From Hyaloperonospora brassicae (lineage: Eukaryota; Oomycota; Peronosporomycetes; Peronosporales; Peronosporaceae): a stretch of DNA of 64,000 bases. Position numbers and translations under genes: made by a program. How positions within the stretch are numbered: the first letter of the stretch is position 1; the number at the start of each line of letters is the position of its first letter. The stretch spans positions 124,001 to 188,000 of the forward strand of contig CANTFL010001462.1 of assembly GCA_947650285.1 (NCBI GenBank), written 5' to 3'. Positions 1 through 11,549 of this stretch are shown here, piece by piece. The notes under the pieces were generated by a model. It worked only from the letters and a program-made list of their open reading frames with translations, was not told where the DNA came from and searched no databases.

Positions 1-206
1 GACAGCATGACCGCAGCAACCGGCTGATTGCGATTGTGCGTGCGACATATCGTGGTCACGTCCAGTTAGCTGATCTTGGCAATACTTGAGTGCCAGGTGA
101 TGTGTATCGACGGTCAGCACCTGAATCAGCTCGTTGGAGTGTATATCGTGGTTGTGTGAGTCAATAAAGCGTGGTGAAAAGTGTAAGCTGAACTAGTCCA
201 TGTTGC

Positions 207-278
207 GGGCGCATAGCGCAGTGGTAGCGCGTCCGCTTTGCAAGCGGAAGGCCCCGGGTTCAATCCCCGGTGTGTCCA
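207..278 (+). tRNA. trnA(UGC): tRNA-Ala (UGC), copy 1 of 67
   Basis: This decodes alanine GCA codons, and GCG by wobble. The 72-nt sequence folds as a standard cloverleaf: acceptor GGGCGCA/TGTGTCC with discriminator A; D stem GCGC/GCGC with loop AGTGGTA; anticodon stem TCCGC/GCGGA with loop TTTGCAA (anticodon TGC); five-nt variable loop; T stem CCGGG/CCCGG with loop TTCAATC. The third acceptor pair is G:U, the main identity element for alanyl-tRNA synthetase. There is no intron and no encoded CCA. The A box (TAGCGCAGTGG) and B box (GGTTCAATCCC) fit RNA polymerase III internal promoters. The leader has an AATAAAG about 35-40 nt upstream. No T4 run occurs until 591. Copies 2-67 are described by their differences from this one. 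Confidence 0.97.
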
Positions 279-374
279 ACGCTTTGCTTCACCCGCGGTA
301 CCCGCTGCGACGGATCGTTCACGAACATGCCGACAAGTCTTTCCGTGCCGTTTCCTTATCGCATTACCTATGAT

Positions 375-389
375 CGAAAGATTCTTTCG
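375..389 (+). promoter_or_regulatory. Conserved 15-bp palindrome in the spacer, representative unit
   Basis: CGAAAGA and TCTTTCG flank a single T, 97 nt after tRNA copy 1. It is kept in most units; some have cgagaga in the left arm. A one-nt centre cannot form an RNA hairpin loop without opening pairs, so a DNA site for a dimeric protein is more likely than an RNA structure. No factor is recognised. Confidence 0.3.
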
Positions 390-590
390 TGCGCTCTTGT
401 CGTACATCGCATACCGCACACCTTCGGGTCATCGAAACACTGACAAACCGACCCGACGACTACGAGTCACGCACGGAGCTGCTTTCAAGCCTTGCTAGCT
501 CTGTATATGAGCAACGCCTCGACATAATGACACGTCATTGACGAGACAGCCGGAATGGTGTCTACGTTGCGAAACAGGCTGAAACGACGC

Positions 591-600
591 TTTTCGTTTT
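591..600 (+). terminator. Possible RNA polymerase III terminator pair (TTTTCGTTTT), representative unit
   Basis: Two T4 runs separated by CG lie 313 nt after the end of tRNA copy 1. They are the first T4 runs downstream of it. The same element recurs at this place in every unit, even in the decayed last one. If polymerase III needs T4, the primary transcript would be about 390 nt with a 3' trailer of more than 300 nt. Termination at weaker T-rich sites just after the tRNA (acgctttgcttc) is the alternative. Confidence 0.45.
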
Positions 601-610
601 GGGCTCGGTC

Positions 611-636
611 TCAAAGTCACAAGTCGAAGTCACAAG
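611..636 (+). repeat. 13-bp minisatellite, two-copy form (short units)
   Basis: Two tandem copies of tcRaagtcacaag occupy 611-623 and 624-636. Long units carry three copies, for example 6580-6592, 6593-6605 and 6606-6618. One extra copy accounts for the 744 versus 757 bp periods. The motif runs into CAAGTACTTG, a perfect 10-bp palindrome. Confidence 0.85.
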
Positions 637-950
637 TACTTGATCCATCGCTCGTCTTCACGTCAACTACATCATCCAACAAATAGCGAATACCTTTCAC
701 GAGATTCGGTATCGGCTTATTCGCATCTCTGTTGGTCTATCATCGACAGCATGACCGCAGCAACCGGCTGATTGCGATTGTGCGTGCGACATATCGTGGT
801 CACGTCCAGTTAGCTGATCTTGGCAATACTTGAGTGCCAGGTGATGTGTATCGACGGCCAGCACCTGAATCAGCTCGTTGGAGTGTATATCGTGGTTGTG
901 TGAGTCAATAAAGCGTGGTGAAAAGTGTAAGCTGAACTAGTCCATGTTGC

Positions 951-1022
951 GGGCGCATAGCGCAGTGGTAGCGCGTCCGCTTTGCAAGCGGAAGGCCCCG
1001 GGTTCAATCCCCGGTGTGTCCA
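951..1022 (+). tRNA. trnA(UGC): tRNA-Ala (UGC), copy 2
   Basis: Consensus sequence, 744 bp after copy 1. Confidence 0.96.
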
Positions 1023-1694
1023 ACGCTTTGCTTCACCCGCGGTACCCGCTGCGACGGATCGTTCACGAACATGCCGACAAGTCTTTCCGTGCCGTTTCCT
1101 CATCGCATTACCTATGATCGAAAGATTCTTTCGTGCGCTCTTGTCGTACATCGCATACCGCACACCTTCGGGTCATCGAAAGACTGATAAACCGACCCGA
1201 CGACTACGAGTCGCGCACGGAGCTGCTTTCAAGCCTTGCTAGCTCTGTATATGAACAACGCCTCGACATAATGACACGTCATTGACGAGACAGCCGGAAT
1301 GGTGTCTACGTTGCGAAACAGGCTGAAACGACGCTTTTCGTTTTGGGCTCGGTCTCAAAGTCACAAGTCGAAGTCACAAGTACTTGATCCATCGCTCGTC
1401 TTCACGTCAACTACATCATCCAACAAATAGCGAATACCTTTCACGAGATTCGGTATCGGCTTATTCGCATCTCTGTTGGTCTATCATCGACAGCATGACC
1501 GCAGCAACCGGCTGATTGCGATTGTGCGTGCGACATATCGTGGTCACGTCCAGTTAGCTGATCTTGGCAATACTTGAGTGCCAGGTGATGTGTATCGACG
1601 GTCAGCACCTGAATCAGCTCGTTGGAGTGTATATCGTGGTTGTGTGAGTCAATAAAGCGTGGTGAAAAGTGTAAGCTGAACTAGTCCATGTTGC

Positions 1695-1766
1695 GGGCGC
1701 ATAGCGCAGTGGTAGCGCGTCCGCTTTGCAAGCGGAAGGCCCCGGGTTCAATCCCCGGTGTGTCCA
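1695..1766 (+). tRNA. trnA(UGC): tRNA-Ala (UGC), copy 3
   Basis: Consensus sequence, 744-bp step. The trailer has CGCCCGC at 1778-1784, complementary to GCGGGCG at the tRNA 5' end; copies 1 and 2 have CACCCGC there. Confidence 0.96.
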
Positions 1767-2438
1767 ACGCTTTGCTTCGCCCGCGGTACCCGCTGCGACG
1801 GATCGTTCACGAACATGCCGACAAGTCTTTCCGTGCCGTTTCCTCATCGCATTACCTATGATCGAAAGATTCTTTCGTGCGCTCTTGTCGTACATCGCAT
1901 ACCGCACACCTTCGGGTCATCGAAAGACTGATAAACCGACCCGACGACTACGAGTCGCGCACGGAGCTGCTTTCAAGCCTTGCTAGCTCTGTATATGAAC
2001 AACGCCTCGACATAATGACACGTCATTGACGAGACAGCCGGAATGGTGTCTACGTTGCGAAACAGGCTGAAACGACGCTTTTCGTTTTGGGCTCGGTCTC
2101 AAAGTCACAAGTCGAAGTCACAAGTACTTGATCCATCGCTCGTCTTCACGTCAACTACATCATCCAACAAATAGCGAATACCTTTCACGAGATTCGGTAT
2201 CGGCTTATTCGCATCTCTGTTGGTCTATCATCGACAGCATGACCGCAGCAACCGGCTGATTGCGATTGTGCGTGCGACATATCGTGGTCACGTCCAGTTA
2301 GCTGATCTTGGCAATACTTGAGTGCCAGGTGATGTGTATCGACGGTCAGCACCTGAATCAGCTCGTTGGAGTGTATATCGTGGTTGTGTGAGTCAATAAA
2401 GCGTGGTGAAAAGTGTAAGCTGAACTAGTCCATGTTGC

Positions 2439-2510
2439 GGGCGCATAGCGCAGTGGTAGCGCGTCCGCTTTGCAAGCGGAAGGCCCCGGGTTCAATCCCC
2501 GGTGTGTCCA
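2439..2510 (+). tRNA. trnA(UGC): tRNA-Ala (UGC), copy 4
   Basis: Consensus sequence, 744-bp step. Confidence 0.96.
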
Positions 2511-3182
2511 ACGCTTTGCTTCGCCCGCGGTACCCGCTGCGACGGATCGTTCACGAACATGCCGACAAGTCTTTCCGTGCCGTTTCCTCATCGCATTACC
2601 TATGATCGAAAGATTCTTTCGTGAGCTCTTGTCGTACATCGCATACCGCACACCTTCGGGTCATCGAAACACTGACAAACCGACCCGACGACTACGAGTC
2701 GCGCACGGAGCTGCTTTCAAGCCTTGCTAGCTCTGTATATGAACAACGCCTCGACATAATGACACGTCATTGACGAGACAGCCGGAATGGTGTCTACGTT
2801 GCGAAACAGGCTGAAACGACGCTTTTCGTTTTGGGCTCGGTCTCAAAGTCACAAGTCGAAGTCACAAGTACTTGATCCATCGCTCGTCTTCACGTCAACT
2901 ACATCATCCAACAAATAGCGAATACCTTTCACGAGATTCGGTATCGGCTTATTCGCATCTCTGTTGATCTATCATCGACAGCATGACCGCAGCAACCGGC
3001 TGATTGCGATTGTGCGTGCGACATATCGTGGTCACGTCCAGTTAGCTGATCTTGGCAATACTTGAGTGCCAGGTGATGTGTATCGACGGTCAGCACCTGA
3101 ATCAGCTCGTTGGAGTGTATATCGTGGTTGTGTGAGTCAATAAAGCGTGGTGAAAAGTGTAAGCTGAACTAGTCCATGTTGC

Positions 3183-3254
3183 GGGCGCATAGCGCAGTGG
3201 TAGCGCGTCCGCTTTGCAAGCGGAAGGCCCCGGGTTCAATCCCCGGTGTGTCCA
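3183..3254 (+). tRNA. trnA(UGC): tRNA-Ala (UGC), copy 5
   Basis: Consensus sequence, 744-bp step. Confidence 0.96.
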
Positions 3255-3926
3255 ACGCTTTGCTTCGCCCGCGGTACCCGCTGCGACGGATCGTTCACGA
3301 ACATGCCGACAAGTCTTTCCGTGCCGTTTCCTCATCGCATTACCTATGATCGAAAGATTCTTTCGTGCGCTCTTGTCGTACATCGCATACCGCACACCTT
3401 CGGGTCATCGAAACACTGACAAACCGACCCGACGACTACGAGTCGCGCACGGAGCTGCTTTCAAGCCTTGCTAGCTCTGTATATGAACAACGCCTCGACA
3501 TAATGACACGTCATTGACGAGACAGCCGGAATGGTGTCTACGTTGCGAAACAGGCTGAAACGACGCTTTTCGTTTTGGGCTCGGTCTCAAAGTCACAAGT
3601 CGAAGTCACAAGTACTTGATCCATCGCTCGTCTTCACGTCAACTACATCATCCAACAAATAGCGAATACCTTTCACGAGATTCGGTATCGGCTTATTCGC
3701 ATCTCTGTTGGTCTATCATCGACAGCATGACCGCAGCAACCGGCTGATTGCGATTGTGCGTGCGACATATCGTGGTCACGTCCAGTTAGCTGATCTTGGC
3801 AATACTTGAGTGCCAGGTGATGTGTATTGATGGCCAGCACCTGAATCAGCTCGTTGGAGTGTATATCGTGGTTGTGTGAGTCAATAAAGCGTGGTGAAAA
3901 GTGTAAGCTGAACTAGTCCATGTTGC

Positions 3927-3998
3927 GGGCGCATAGCGCAGTGGTAGCGCGTCCGCTTTGCAAGCGGAAGGCCCCGGGTTCAATCCCCGGTGTGTCCA
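3927..3998 (+). tRNA. trnA(UGC): tRNA-Ala (UGC), copy 6
   Basis: Consensus sequence, 744-bp step. Confidence 0.96.
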
Positions 3999-4670
3999 AC
4001 GCTTTGCTTCACCCGCGGTACCCGCTGCGACGGATCGTTCACGAACATGCCGACAAGTCTTTCCGTGCCGTTTCCTCATCGCATTACCTATGATCGAAAG
4101 ATTCTTTCGTGCGCTCTTGTCGTACATCGCATACCGCACACCTTCGGGTCATCGAAACACTGATAAACCGACCCGACGACTACGAGTCGCGCACGGAGCT
4201 GCTTTCAAGCCTTGCTAGCTCTGTATATGAACAACGCCTCGACATAATGACACGTCATTGACGAGACAGCCGGAATGGTGTCTACGTTGCGAAACAGGCT
4301 GAAACGACGCTTTTCGTTTTGGGCTCGGTCTCAAAGTCACAAGTCGAAGTCACAAGTACTTGATCGATCGCTCGTCTTCACGTCAACTACATCATCCAAC
4401 AAATAGCGAATACCTTTCACGAGATTCGGTATCGGCTTATTCGCATCTCTGTTGATCTATCATCGACAGCATGACCGCAGCAACCGGCTGATTGCGATTG
4501 TGCGTGCGACATATCGTGGTCACGTCCAGTTAGCTGATCTTGGCAATACTTGAGTGCCAGGTGATGTGTATCGACGGTCAGCACCTGAATCAGCTCGTTG
4601 GAGTGTATATCGTGGTTGTGTGAGTCAATAAAGCGTGGTGAAAAGTGTAAGCTGAACTAGTCCATGTTGC

Positions 4671-4742
4671 GGGCGCATAGCGCAGTGGTAGCGCGTCCGC
4701 TTTGCAAGCGGAAGGCCCCGGGTTCAATCCCCGGTGTGTCCA
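4671..4742 (+). tRNA. trnA(UGC): tRNA-Ala (UGC), copy 7
   Basis: Consensus sequence, 744-bp step. Confidence 0.96.
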
Positions 4743-5414
4743 ACGCTTTGCTTCACCCGCGGTACCCGCTGCGACGGATCGTTCACGAACATGCCGACAA
4801 GTCTTTCCGTGCCGTTTCCTTATCGCATTACCTATGATCGAAAGATTCTTTCGTGAGCTCTTGTCGTACATCGCATACCGCACACCTTCGGGTCATCGAA
4901 ACACTGACAAACCGACCCGACGACTACGAGTCGCGCACGGAGCTGCTTTCAAGCCTTGCTAGCTCTGTATATGAACAACGCCTCGACATAATGACACGTC
5001 ATTGACGAGACAGCCGGAATGGTGTCTACGTTGCGAAACAGGCTGAAACGACGCTTTTCGTTTTGGGCTCGGTCTCAAAGTCACAAGTCGAAGTCACAAG
5101 TACTTGATCGATCGCTCGTCTTCACGTCAACTACATCATCCAACAAATAGCGAATACCTTTCACGAGATTCGGTATCGGCTTATTCGCATCTCTGTTGCT
5201 CTATCATCGACAGCATGACCGCAGCGACCGGCTGATCGCGATTGTGCGTGCGACATATCGTGATCACGTCCAGTTGGCTGATCTTGGCAATACTTGAGTG
5301 CCAGGTGATGTGTATCGACGGACAGCACCTGAATCAGCTCGTTGGAGTGTATATCGTGGTTGTGTGAGTCAATAAAGCGTGGTGAAAAGTGTAAGCTGAA
5401 CTAGTCGATGTTGC

Positions 5415-5486
5415 GGGCGCATAGCGCAGTGGTAGCGCGTCCGCTTTGCAAGCGGAAGGCCCCGGGTTCAATCCCCGGTGTGTCCA
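5415..5486 (+). tRNA. trnA(UGC): tRNA-Ala (UGC), copy 8
   Basis: Consensus sequence, 744-bp step. It closes the first short-period block: its own spacer already carries three copies of the 13-bp motif. Confidence 0.96.
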
Positions 5487-6173
5487 ACGCTTTGCTTCGC
5501 CCGCGGTACCCGCTGCGACGGATCGTTCACGAACATGCCGACAAGTCTTTCCGTGCCGTTTCCTCATCGCATTACCTATGATCGAAAGATTCTTTCGTGA
5601 GCTCTTGTCGTACATCGCATACCGCACACCTTCGGGTCATCGAAAGACTGATAAACCGACCCGACGACTACGAAGTCACGCACGGAGCTGCTTTCAAGCC
5701 TTGCTAGCTCTGTATATGAACAACGCCTCGACATAATGACACGTCAGTAAAGAGACAGCTGGAATGGTGTCTACGTTGCGAAACAGGCTGAAAACGACGC
5801 TTTTCGTTTTAGGATCAGTCTCGAAGTCAGAAATCGAAGTCACAAGTCGAAGTCACAAGTACTTGGTTGATCGCTCGTCTTCACGTCAACTACGTCATTT
5901 AACAAATAGCGAATACCTTTCACGAGATTCGGTATCGGCTTATTCGCATCTCTGTTGCTCTATCATCGACAGCATGACCGCAGCAACCGGCTGATCGCGA
6001 TTGTGCGTGCGACATATCGTGGTCACGTCCAGTTGGCTGATCATGGCAATACTTGAGTGCCAGGTGATGTGTATCGACGGACAGCACCTGAATGAGCTCG
6101 TTGGAGTGTATACCGTGGTTGTGTGAGTCAATAAAGCGTGGTGAAAAGTGTAAGCTGAACTAGTCGATGTTGC

Positions 6174-6245
6174 GGGCGCATAGCGCAGTGGTAGCGCGTC
6201 CGCTTTGCAAGCGGAAGGCCCCGGGTTCAATCCCCGGTGTGTCCA
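6174..6245 (+). tRNA. trnA(UGC): tRNA-Ala (UGC), copy 9
   Basis: Consensus sequence, 759-bp step, the first long step. Confidence 0.96.
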
Positions 6246-6931
6246 ACGCTTTGCTTCGCCCGCGGTACCCGCTGCGACGGATCGTTCACGAACATGCCGA
6301 CAAGTCTTTCCGTGCCGTTTCCTCATCGCATTACCTACGATCGAAAGATTCTTTCGTGAGCTCTTGTCGTACATCGCATACCGCACACCTTCGGGTCATC
6401 GAAAGACTGATAAACCGACCCGACAACTACGAATCGACGCACGGAGCTGCTTTCAAGGCTTGCTATCTCTGTATATGAACAACGCTTTCGACATAATGAC
6501 ACGTCAGTAAAGAGACAGCTGGAATGGTGTCTACGTTGCGAAACAGGCGAAAACGACGCTTTTCGTTTTAGGATCAGTCTCGAAGTCAGAAATCGAAGTC
6601 ACAAGTCGAAGTCAAAAGTACTTGGTTGATCGCTCGTCTTCACGTCAACTACGTCATTTACCAAATAGCGAATACCTTTCACGAGATTCGGTATCGGCTT
6701 ATTCGCATCTCTGTTGCTCTATCATCGACAGCATGACCGCAGCAACCGGCTGATCGCGATTGTGCGTGCGACATATCGTGGTCACGTCCAGTTGGCTGAT
6801 CATGGCAATACTTGAGTGCCAGGTGATGTGTATTGACGGACAGCACCTGAATGAGCTCGTTGGAGTGTATACCGTGGTTGTGTGAGTCAATAAAGCGTGT
6901 GAAAAGTGTAAGCTGAACTAGTCGATGTTGC

Positions 6932-7003
6932 GGGCGCATAGCGCAGTGGTAGCGCGTCCGCTTTGCAAGCGGAAGGCCCCGGGTTCAATCCCCGGTGTGT
7001 CCA
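6932..7003 (+). tRNA. trnA(UGC): tRNA-Ala (UGC), copy 10
   Basis: Consensus sequence, 758-bp step. The leader has gcgtgtg, one base shorter than the gcgtggtg of copies 1-9. Confidence 0.96.
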
Positions 7004-7690
7004 ACGCTTTGCTTCGCCCGCGGTACCCGCTGCGACGGATCGTTCACGAACATGCCGACAAGTCTTTCCGTGCCGTTTCCTTATCGCATTACCTATGATC
7101 GAAAGATTCTTTCGTGAGCTCTTGTCGTACATCGCATACCGCACACCTTCGGGTCATCGAAAGGCTGATAAACCGACCCGACAACTACGAATCACGCACG
7201 GAGCTGCTTTCAAGGCTTGCTATCTCTGTATATGAACAACGCTTTCGACATAATGACACGTCAGTAAAGAGACAGCTGGAATGGTGTCTACGTTGCGAAA
7301 CAGGCTGAAAACGACGCTTTTCGTTTTAGGATCAGTCTCGAAGTCAGAAATCGAAGTCACAAGTCGAAGTCACAAGTACTTGGTTGATCGCTCGTCTTCA
7401 CGTCAACTACGTCATTTAACAAATAGCGAATACCTTTCACGAGATTCGGTATCGGCTTATTCGCATCTCTGTTGCTCTATTCATCGAAAGCATGACCGCA
7501 GCAACCGGCTGATCGCGATTGTGCAAGCGACATATCGTGGTCATGTTCAGTTGGCTGATCATGGCAATACTTGAGTGCCAGGTGATGTGTATTGACGGAC
7601 AGCACCTGAATGAGCTCGTTGGAGTGTATACCGTGGTTGTGTGAGTCAATAAAGCGTGTGAAAAGTGTAAGCTGAACCAGTGGATGTTGC

Positions 7691-7762
7691 GGGCGCATAG
7701 CGCAGTGGTAGCGCGTCCGCTTTGCAAGCGGAAGGCCCCGGGTTCAATCCCCGGTGTGTCCA
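7691..7762 (+). tRNA. trnA(UGC): tRNA-Ala (UGC), copy 11
   Basis: Consensus sequence, 759-bp step. Confidence 0.96.
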
Positions 7763-8448
7763 ACGCTTTGCTTCGCCCGCGGTACCCGCTGCGACGGATC
7801 GTTCACGAACATGCCGACAAGTCTTTCCGTGCCGTTTCCTCATCGCATTACCTATGATCGAAAGATTCTTTCGTGAGCTCTTGTCGTACATCGCATACCG
7901 CACACCTTCGGGTCATCGAAAGGCTGATAAACCGACCCGACAACTACGAAGGACGCACGGAGCTGCTTTCAAGGCTTGCTATCTCTGTATATGAACAACG
8001 CTTTCGACATAATGACACGTCAGTAAAGAGACAGCTGGAATGGTGTCTACGTTGCGAAACAGGCTGAAAACGACGCTTTTCGTTTTAGGATCAGTCTCGA
8101 AGTCAGAAATCGAAGTCACAAGTCGAAGTCACAAGTACTTGGTTGATCGCTCGTCTTCACGTCAACTACGTCATTTAACAAATAGCGAATACCTTTCACG
8201 AGATTCGGCATCGGCTTATTCGCATCCCTGTTGCTCTATTCTCGAAAGCATGACCGCAGCAACCGGGTGATCGCGATTGTGCAAGCGACATATCGTGGTC
8301 ATGTTCAGTTGGCTGATCATGGCAATACTTGAGTGCCAGGTGATGTGTATTGACGGACAGCACCTGAATGAGCTCGTTGGAGTGTATACCGTGGTTGTGT
8401 GAGTGAATAAAGCGTGTGAAAAGTGTAAACTGAACCAGTGGATGTTGC

Positions 8449-8520
8449 GGGCGCATAGCGCAGTGGTAGCGCGTCCGCTTTGCAAGCGGAAGGCCCCGGG
8501 TTCAATCCCCGGTGTGTCCA
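8449..8520 (+). tRNA. trnA(UGC): tRNA-Ala (UGC), copy 12
   Basis: Consensus sequence, 758-bp step. Confidence 0.96.
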
Positions 8521-9205
8521 ACGCTTTGCTTCGCCCGCGGTACCCGCTGCGACGGATCGTTCACGAACATGCCGACAAGTCTTTCCGTGCCGTTTCCTCA
8601 TCGCATTACCTACGATCGAAAGATTCTTTCGTGAGCTCTTGTCGTACATCGCATACCGCACACCTTCGGGTCATCGAAAGGCTGATAAACCGACCCGACA
8701 ACTACGAAGGACGCACGGAGCTGCTTTCAAGGCTTGCTATCTCTGTATATGAACAACGCTTTCGACATAATGACACGTCAGTAAAGAGACAGCTGGAATG
8801 GTGTCTACATTCCGAAACAGGCGAAAACGACGCTTTTCGTTTTAGGATCAGTCTCGAAGTCAGAAATCGAAGTCACAAGTCGAAGTCAAAAGTACTTGGT
8901 TGATCGCTCGTCTTCACGTCAACTACGTCATTTAACAAATAGCGAATACCTTTCACGAGATTCGGCATCGGCTTATTCGCATCCCTGTTGCTCTATTCTC
9001 GAAAGCATGACCGCAGCAACCGGGTGATCGCGATTGTGCAAGCGACATATCGTGGTCATGTTCAGTTGGCTGATCATGGCAATACTTGAGTGCCAGGTGA
9101 TGTGTATTGACGGACAGCACCTGAATGAGCTCGTTGGAGTGTATACCGTGGTTGTGTGAGTGAATAAAGCGTGTGAAAAGTGTAAACTGAACCAGTGGAT
9201 GTTGC

Positions 9206-9277
9206 GGGCGCATAGCGCAGTGGTAGCGCGTCCGCTTTGCAAGCGGAAGGCCCCGGGTTCAATCCCCGGTGTGTCCA
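9206..9277 (+). tRNA. trnA(UGC): tRNA-Ala (UGC), copy 13
   Basis: Consensus sequence, 757-bp step. Confidence 0.96.
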
Positions 9278-9962
9278 ACGCTTTGCTTCGCCCGCGGTAC
9301 CCGCTGCGACGGATCGTTCACGAACATGCCGACAAGTCTTTCCGTGCCGTTTCCTCATCGCATTACCTACGATCGAAAGATTCTTTCGTGAGCTCTTGTC
9401 GTACATCGCATACCGCACACCTTCGGGTCATCGAAAGGCTGATAAACCGACCCGACAACTACGAAGGACGCACGGAGCTGCTTTCAAGGCTTGCTATCTC
9501 TGTATATGAACAACGCTTTCGACATAATGACACGTCAGTAAAGAGACAGCTGGAATGGTGTCTACATTCCGAAACAGGCGAAAACGACGCTTTTCGTTTT
9601 AGGATCAGTCTCGAAGTCAGAAATCGAAGTCACAAGTCGAAGTCACAAGTACTTGGTTGATCGCTCGTCTTCACGTCAACTACGTCATTTAACAAATAGC
9701 GAATACCTTTCACGAGATTCGGCATCGGCTTATTCGCATCCCTGTTGCTCTATTCTCGAAAGCATGACCGCAGCAACCGGCTGATCGCGATTGTGCAAGC
9801 GACATATCGTGGTCATGTTCAGTTGGCTGATCATGGCAATACTTGAGTGCCAGGTGATGTGTATTGACGGACAGCACCTGAATGAGCTCGTTGGAGTGTA
9901 TACCGTGGTTGTGTGAGTGAATAAAGCGTGTGAAAAGTGTAAACTGAACCAGTGGATGTTGC

Positions 9963-10034
9963 GGGCGCATAGCGCAGTGGTAGCGCGTCCGCTTTGCAAG
10001 CGGAAGGCCCCGGGTTCAATCCCCGGTGTGTCCA
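9963..10034 (+). tRNA. trnA(UGC): tRNA-Ala (UGC), copy 14
   Basis: Consensus sequence, 757-bp step. Confidence 0.96.
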
Positions 10035-10719
10035 ACGCTTTGCTTCGCCCGCGGTACCCGCTGCGACGGATCGTTCACGAACATGCCGACAAGTCTTTCC
10101 GTGCCGTTTCCTCGTCGCATTACCTACGATCGAAAGATTCTTTCGTGAGCTCTTGTCGTACATCGCATACCGCACACCTTCGGGTCATCGAAAGGCTGAT
10201 AAACCGACCCGACAACTACGAAGGACGCACGGAGCTGCTTTCAAGGCTTGCTATCTCTGTATATGAACAACGCTTTCGACATAATGACACGTCAGTAAAG
10301 AGACAGCTGGAATGGTGTCTACATTCCGAAACAGGCGAAAACGACGCTTTTCGTTTTAGGATCAGTCTCGAAGTCAGAAATCGAAGTCACAAGTCGAAGT
10401 CACAAGTACTTGGTTGATCGCTCGTCTTCACGTCAACTACGTCATTTAACAAATAGCGAATACCTTTCACGAGATTCGGCATCGGCTTATTCGCATCCCT
10501 GTTGCTCTATTCTCGAAAGCATGACCGCAGCAACCGGGTGATCGCGATTGTGCAAGCGACATATCGTGGTCATGTTCAGTTGGCTGATCATGGCAATACT
10601 TGAGTGCCAGGTGATGTGTATTGACGGACAGCACCTGAATGAGCTCGTTGGAGTGTATACCGTGGTTGTGTGAGTGAATAAAGCGTGTGAAAAGTGTAAA
10701 CTGAACCAGTGGATGTTGC

Positions 10720-10791
10720 GGGCGCATAGCGCAGTGGTAGCGCGTCCGCTTTGCAAGCGGAAGGCCCCGGGTTCAATCCCCGGTGTGTCCA
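10720..10791 (+). tRNA. trnA(UGC): tRNA-Ala (UGC), copy 15
   Basis: Consensus sequence, 757-bp step. Confidence 0.96.
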
Positions 10792-11477
10792 ACGCTTTGC
10801 TTCGCCCGCGGTACCCGCTGCGACGGATCGTTCACGAACATGCCGACAAGTCTTTCCGTGCCGTTTCCTCGTCGCATTACCTACGATCGAAAGATTCTTT
10901 CGTGAGCTCTTGTCGTACATCGCATACCGCACACCTTCGGGTCATCGAAAGGCTGATAAACCGACCCGACAACTACGAAGGACGCACGGAGCTGCTTTCA
11001 AGGCTTGCTATCTCTGTATATGAACAACGCTTTCGACATAATGACACGTCAGTAAAGAGACAGCTGGAATGGTGTCTACATTCCGAAAAAGGCTGAAAAC
11101 GACGCTTTTCGTTTTAGGATCAGTCTCGAAGTCAGAAATCGAAGTCACAAGTCGAAGTCACAAGTACTTGGTTGATCGCTCGTCTTCACGTCAACTACGT
11201 CATTTAACAAATAGCGAATACCTTTCACGAGATTCGGCATCGGCTTATTCGCATCTCTGTTGCTCTATTCTCGAAAGCATGACCGCAGCAACCGGGTGAT
11301 CGCGATTGTGCAAGCGACATATCGTGGTCATGTTCAGTTGGCTGATCATGGCAATACTTGAGTGCCAGGTGATGTGTATTGACGGACAGCACCTGAATGA
11401 GCTCGTTGGAGTGTATACCGTGGTTGTGTGAGTGAATAAAGCGTGTGAAAAGTGTAAACTGAACCAGTGGATGTTGC

Positions 11478-11549
11478 GGGCGCATAGCGCAGTGGTAGCG
11501 CGTCCGCTTTGCAAGCGGAAGGCCCCGGGTTCAATCCCCGGTGTGTCCA
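11478..11549 (+). tRNA. trnA(UGC): tRNA-Ala (UGC), copy 16
   Basis: Consensus sequence, 758-bp step. Confidence 0.96.

Noticed and set aside
279..950. A second RNA gene in the spacer (5S rRNA, snRNA or C/D snoRNA)
   Set aside because: TGATG and CTGA words occur, but with no convincing box spacing or terminal stem, and nothing resembles 5S rRNA. Not supported by eye; a covariance-model search would settle it.
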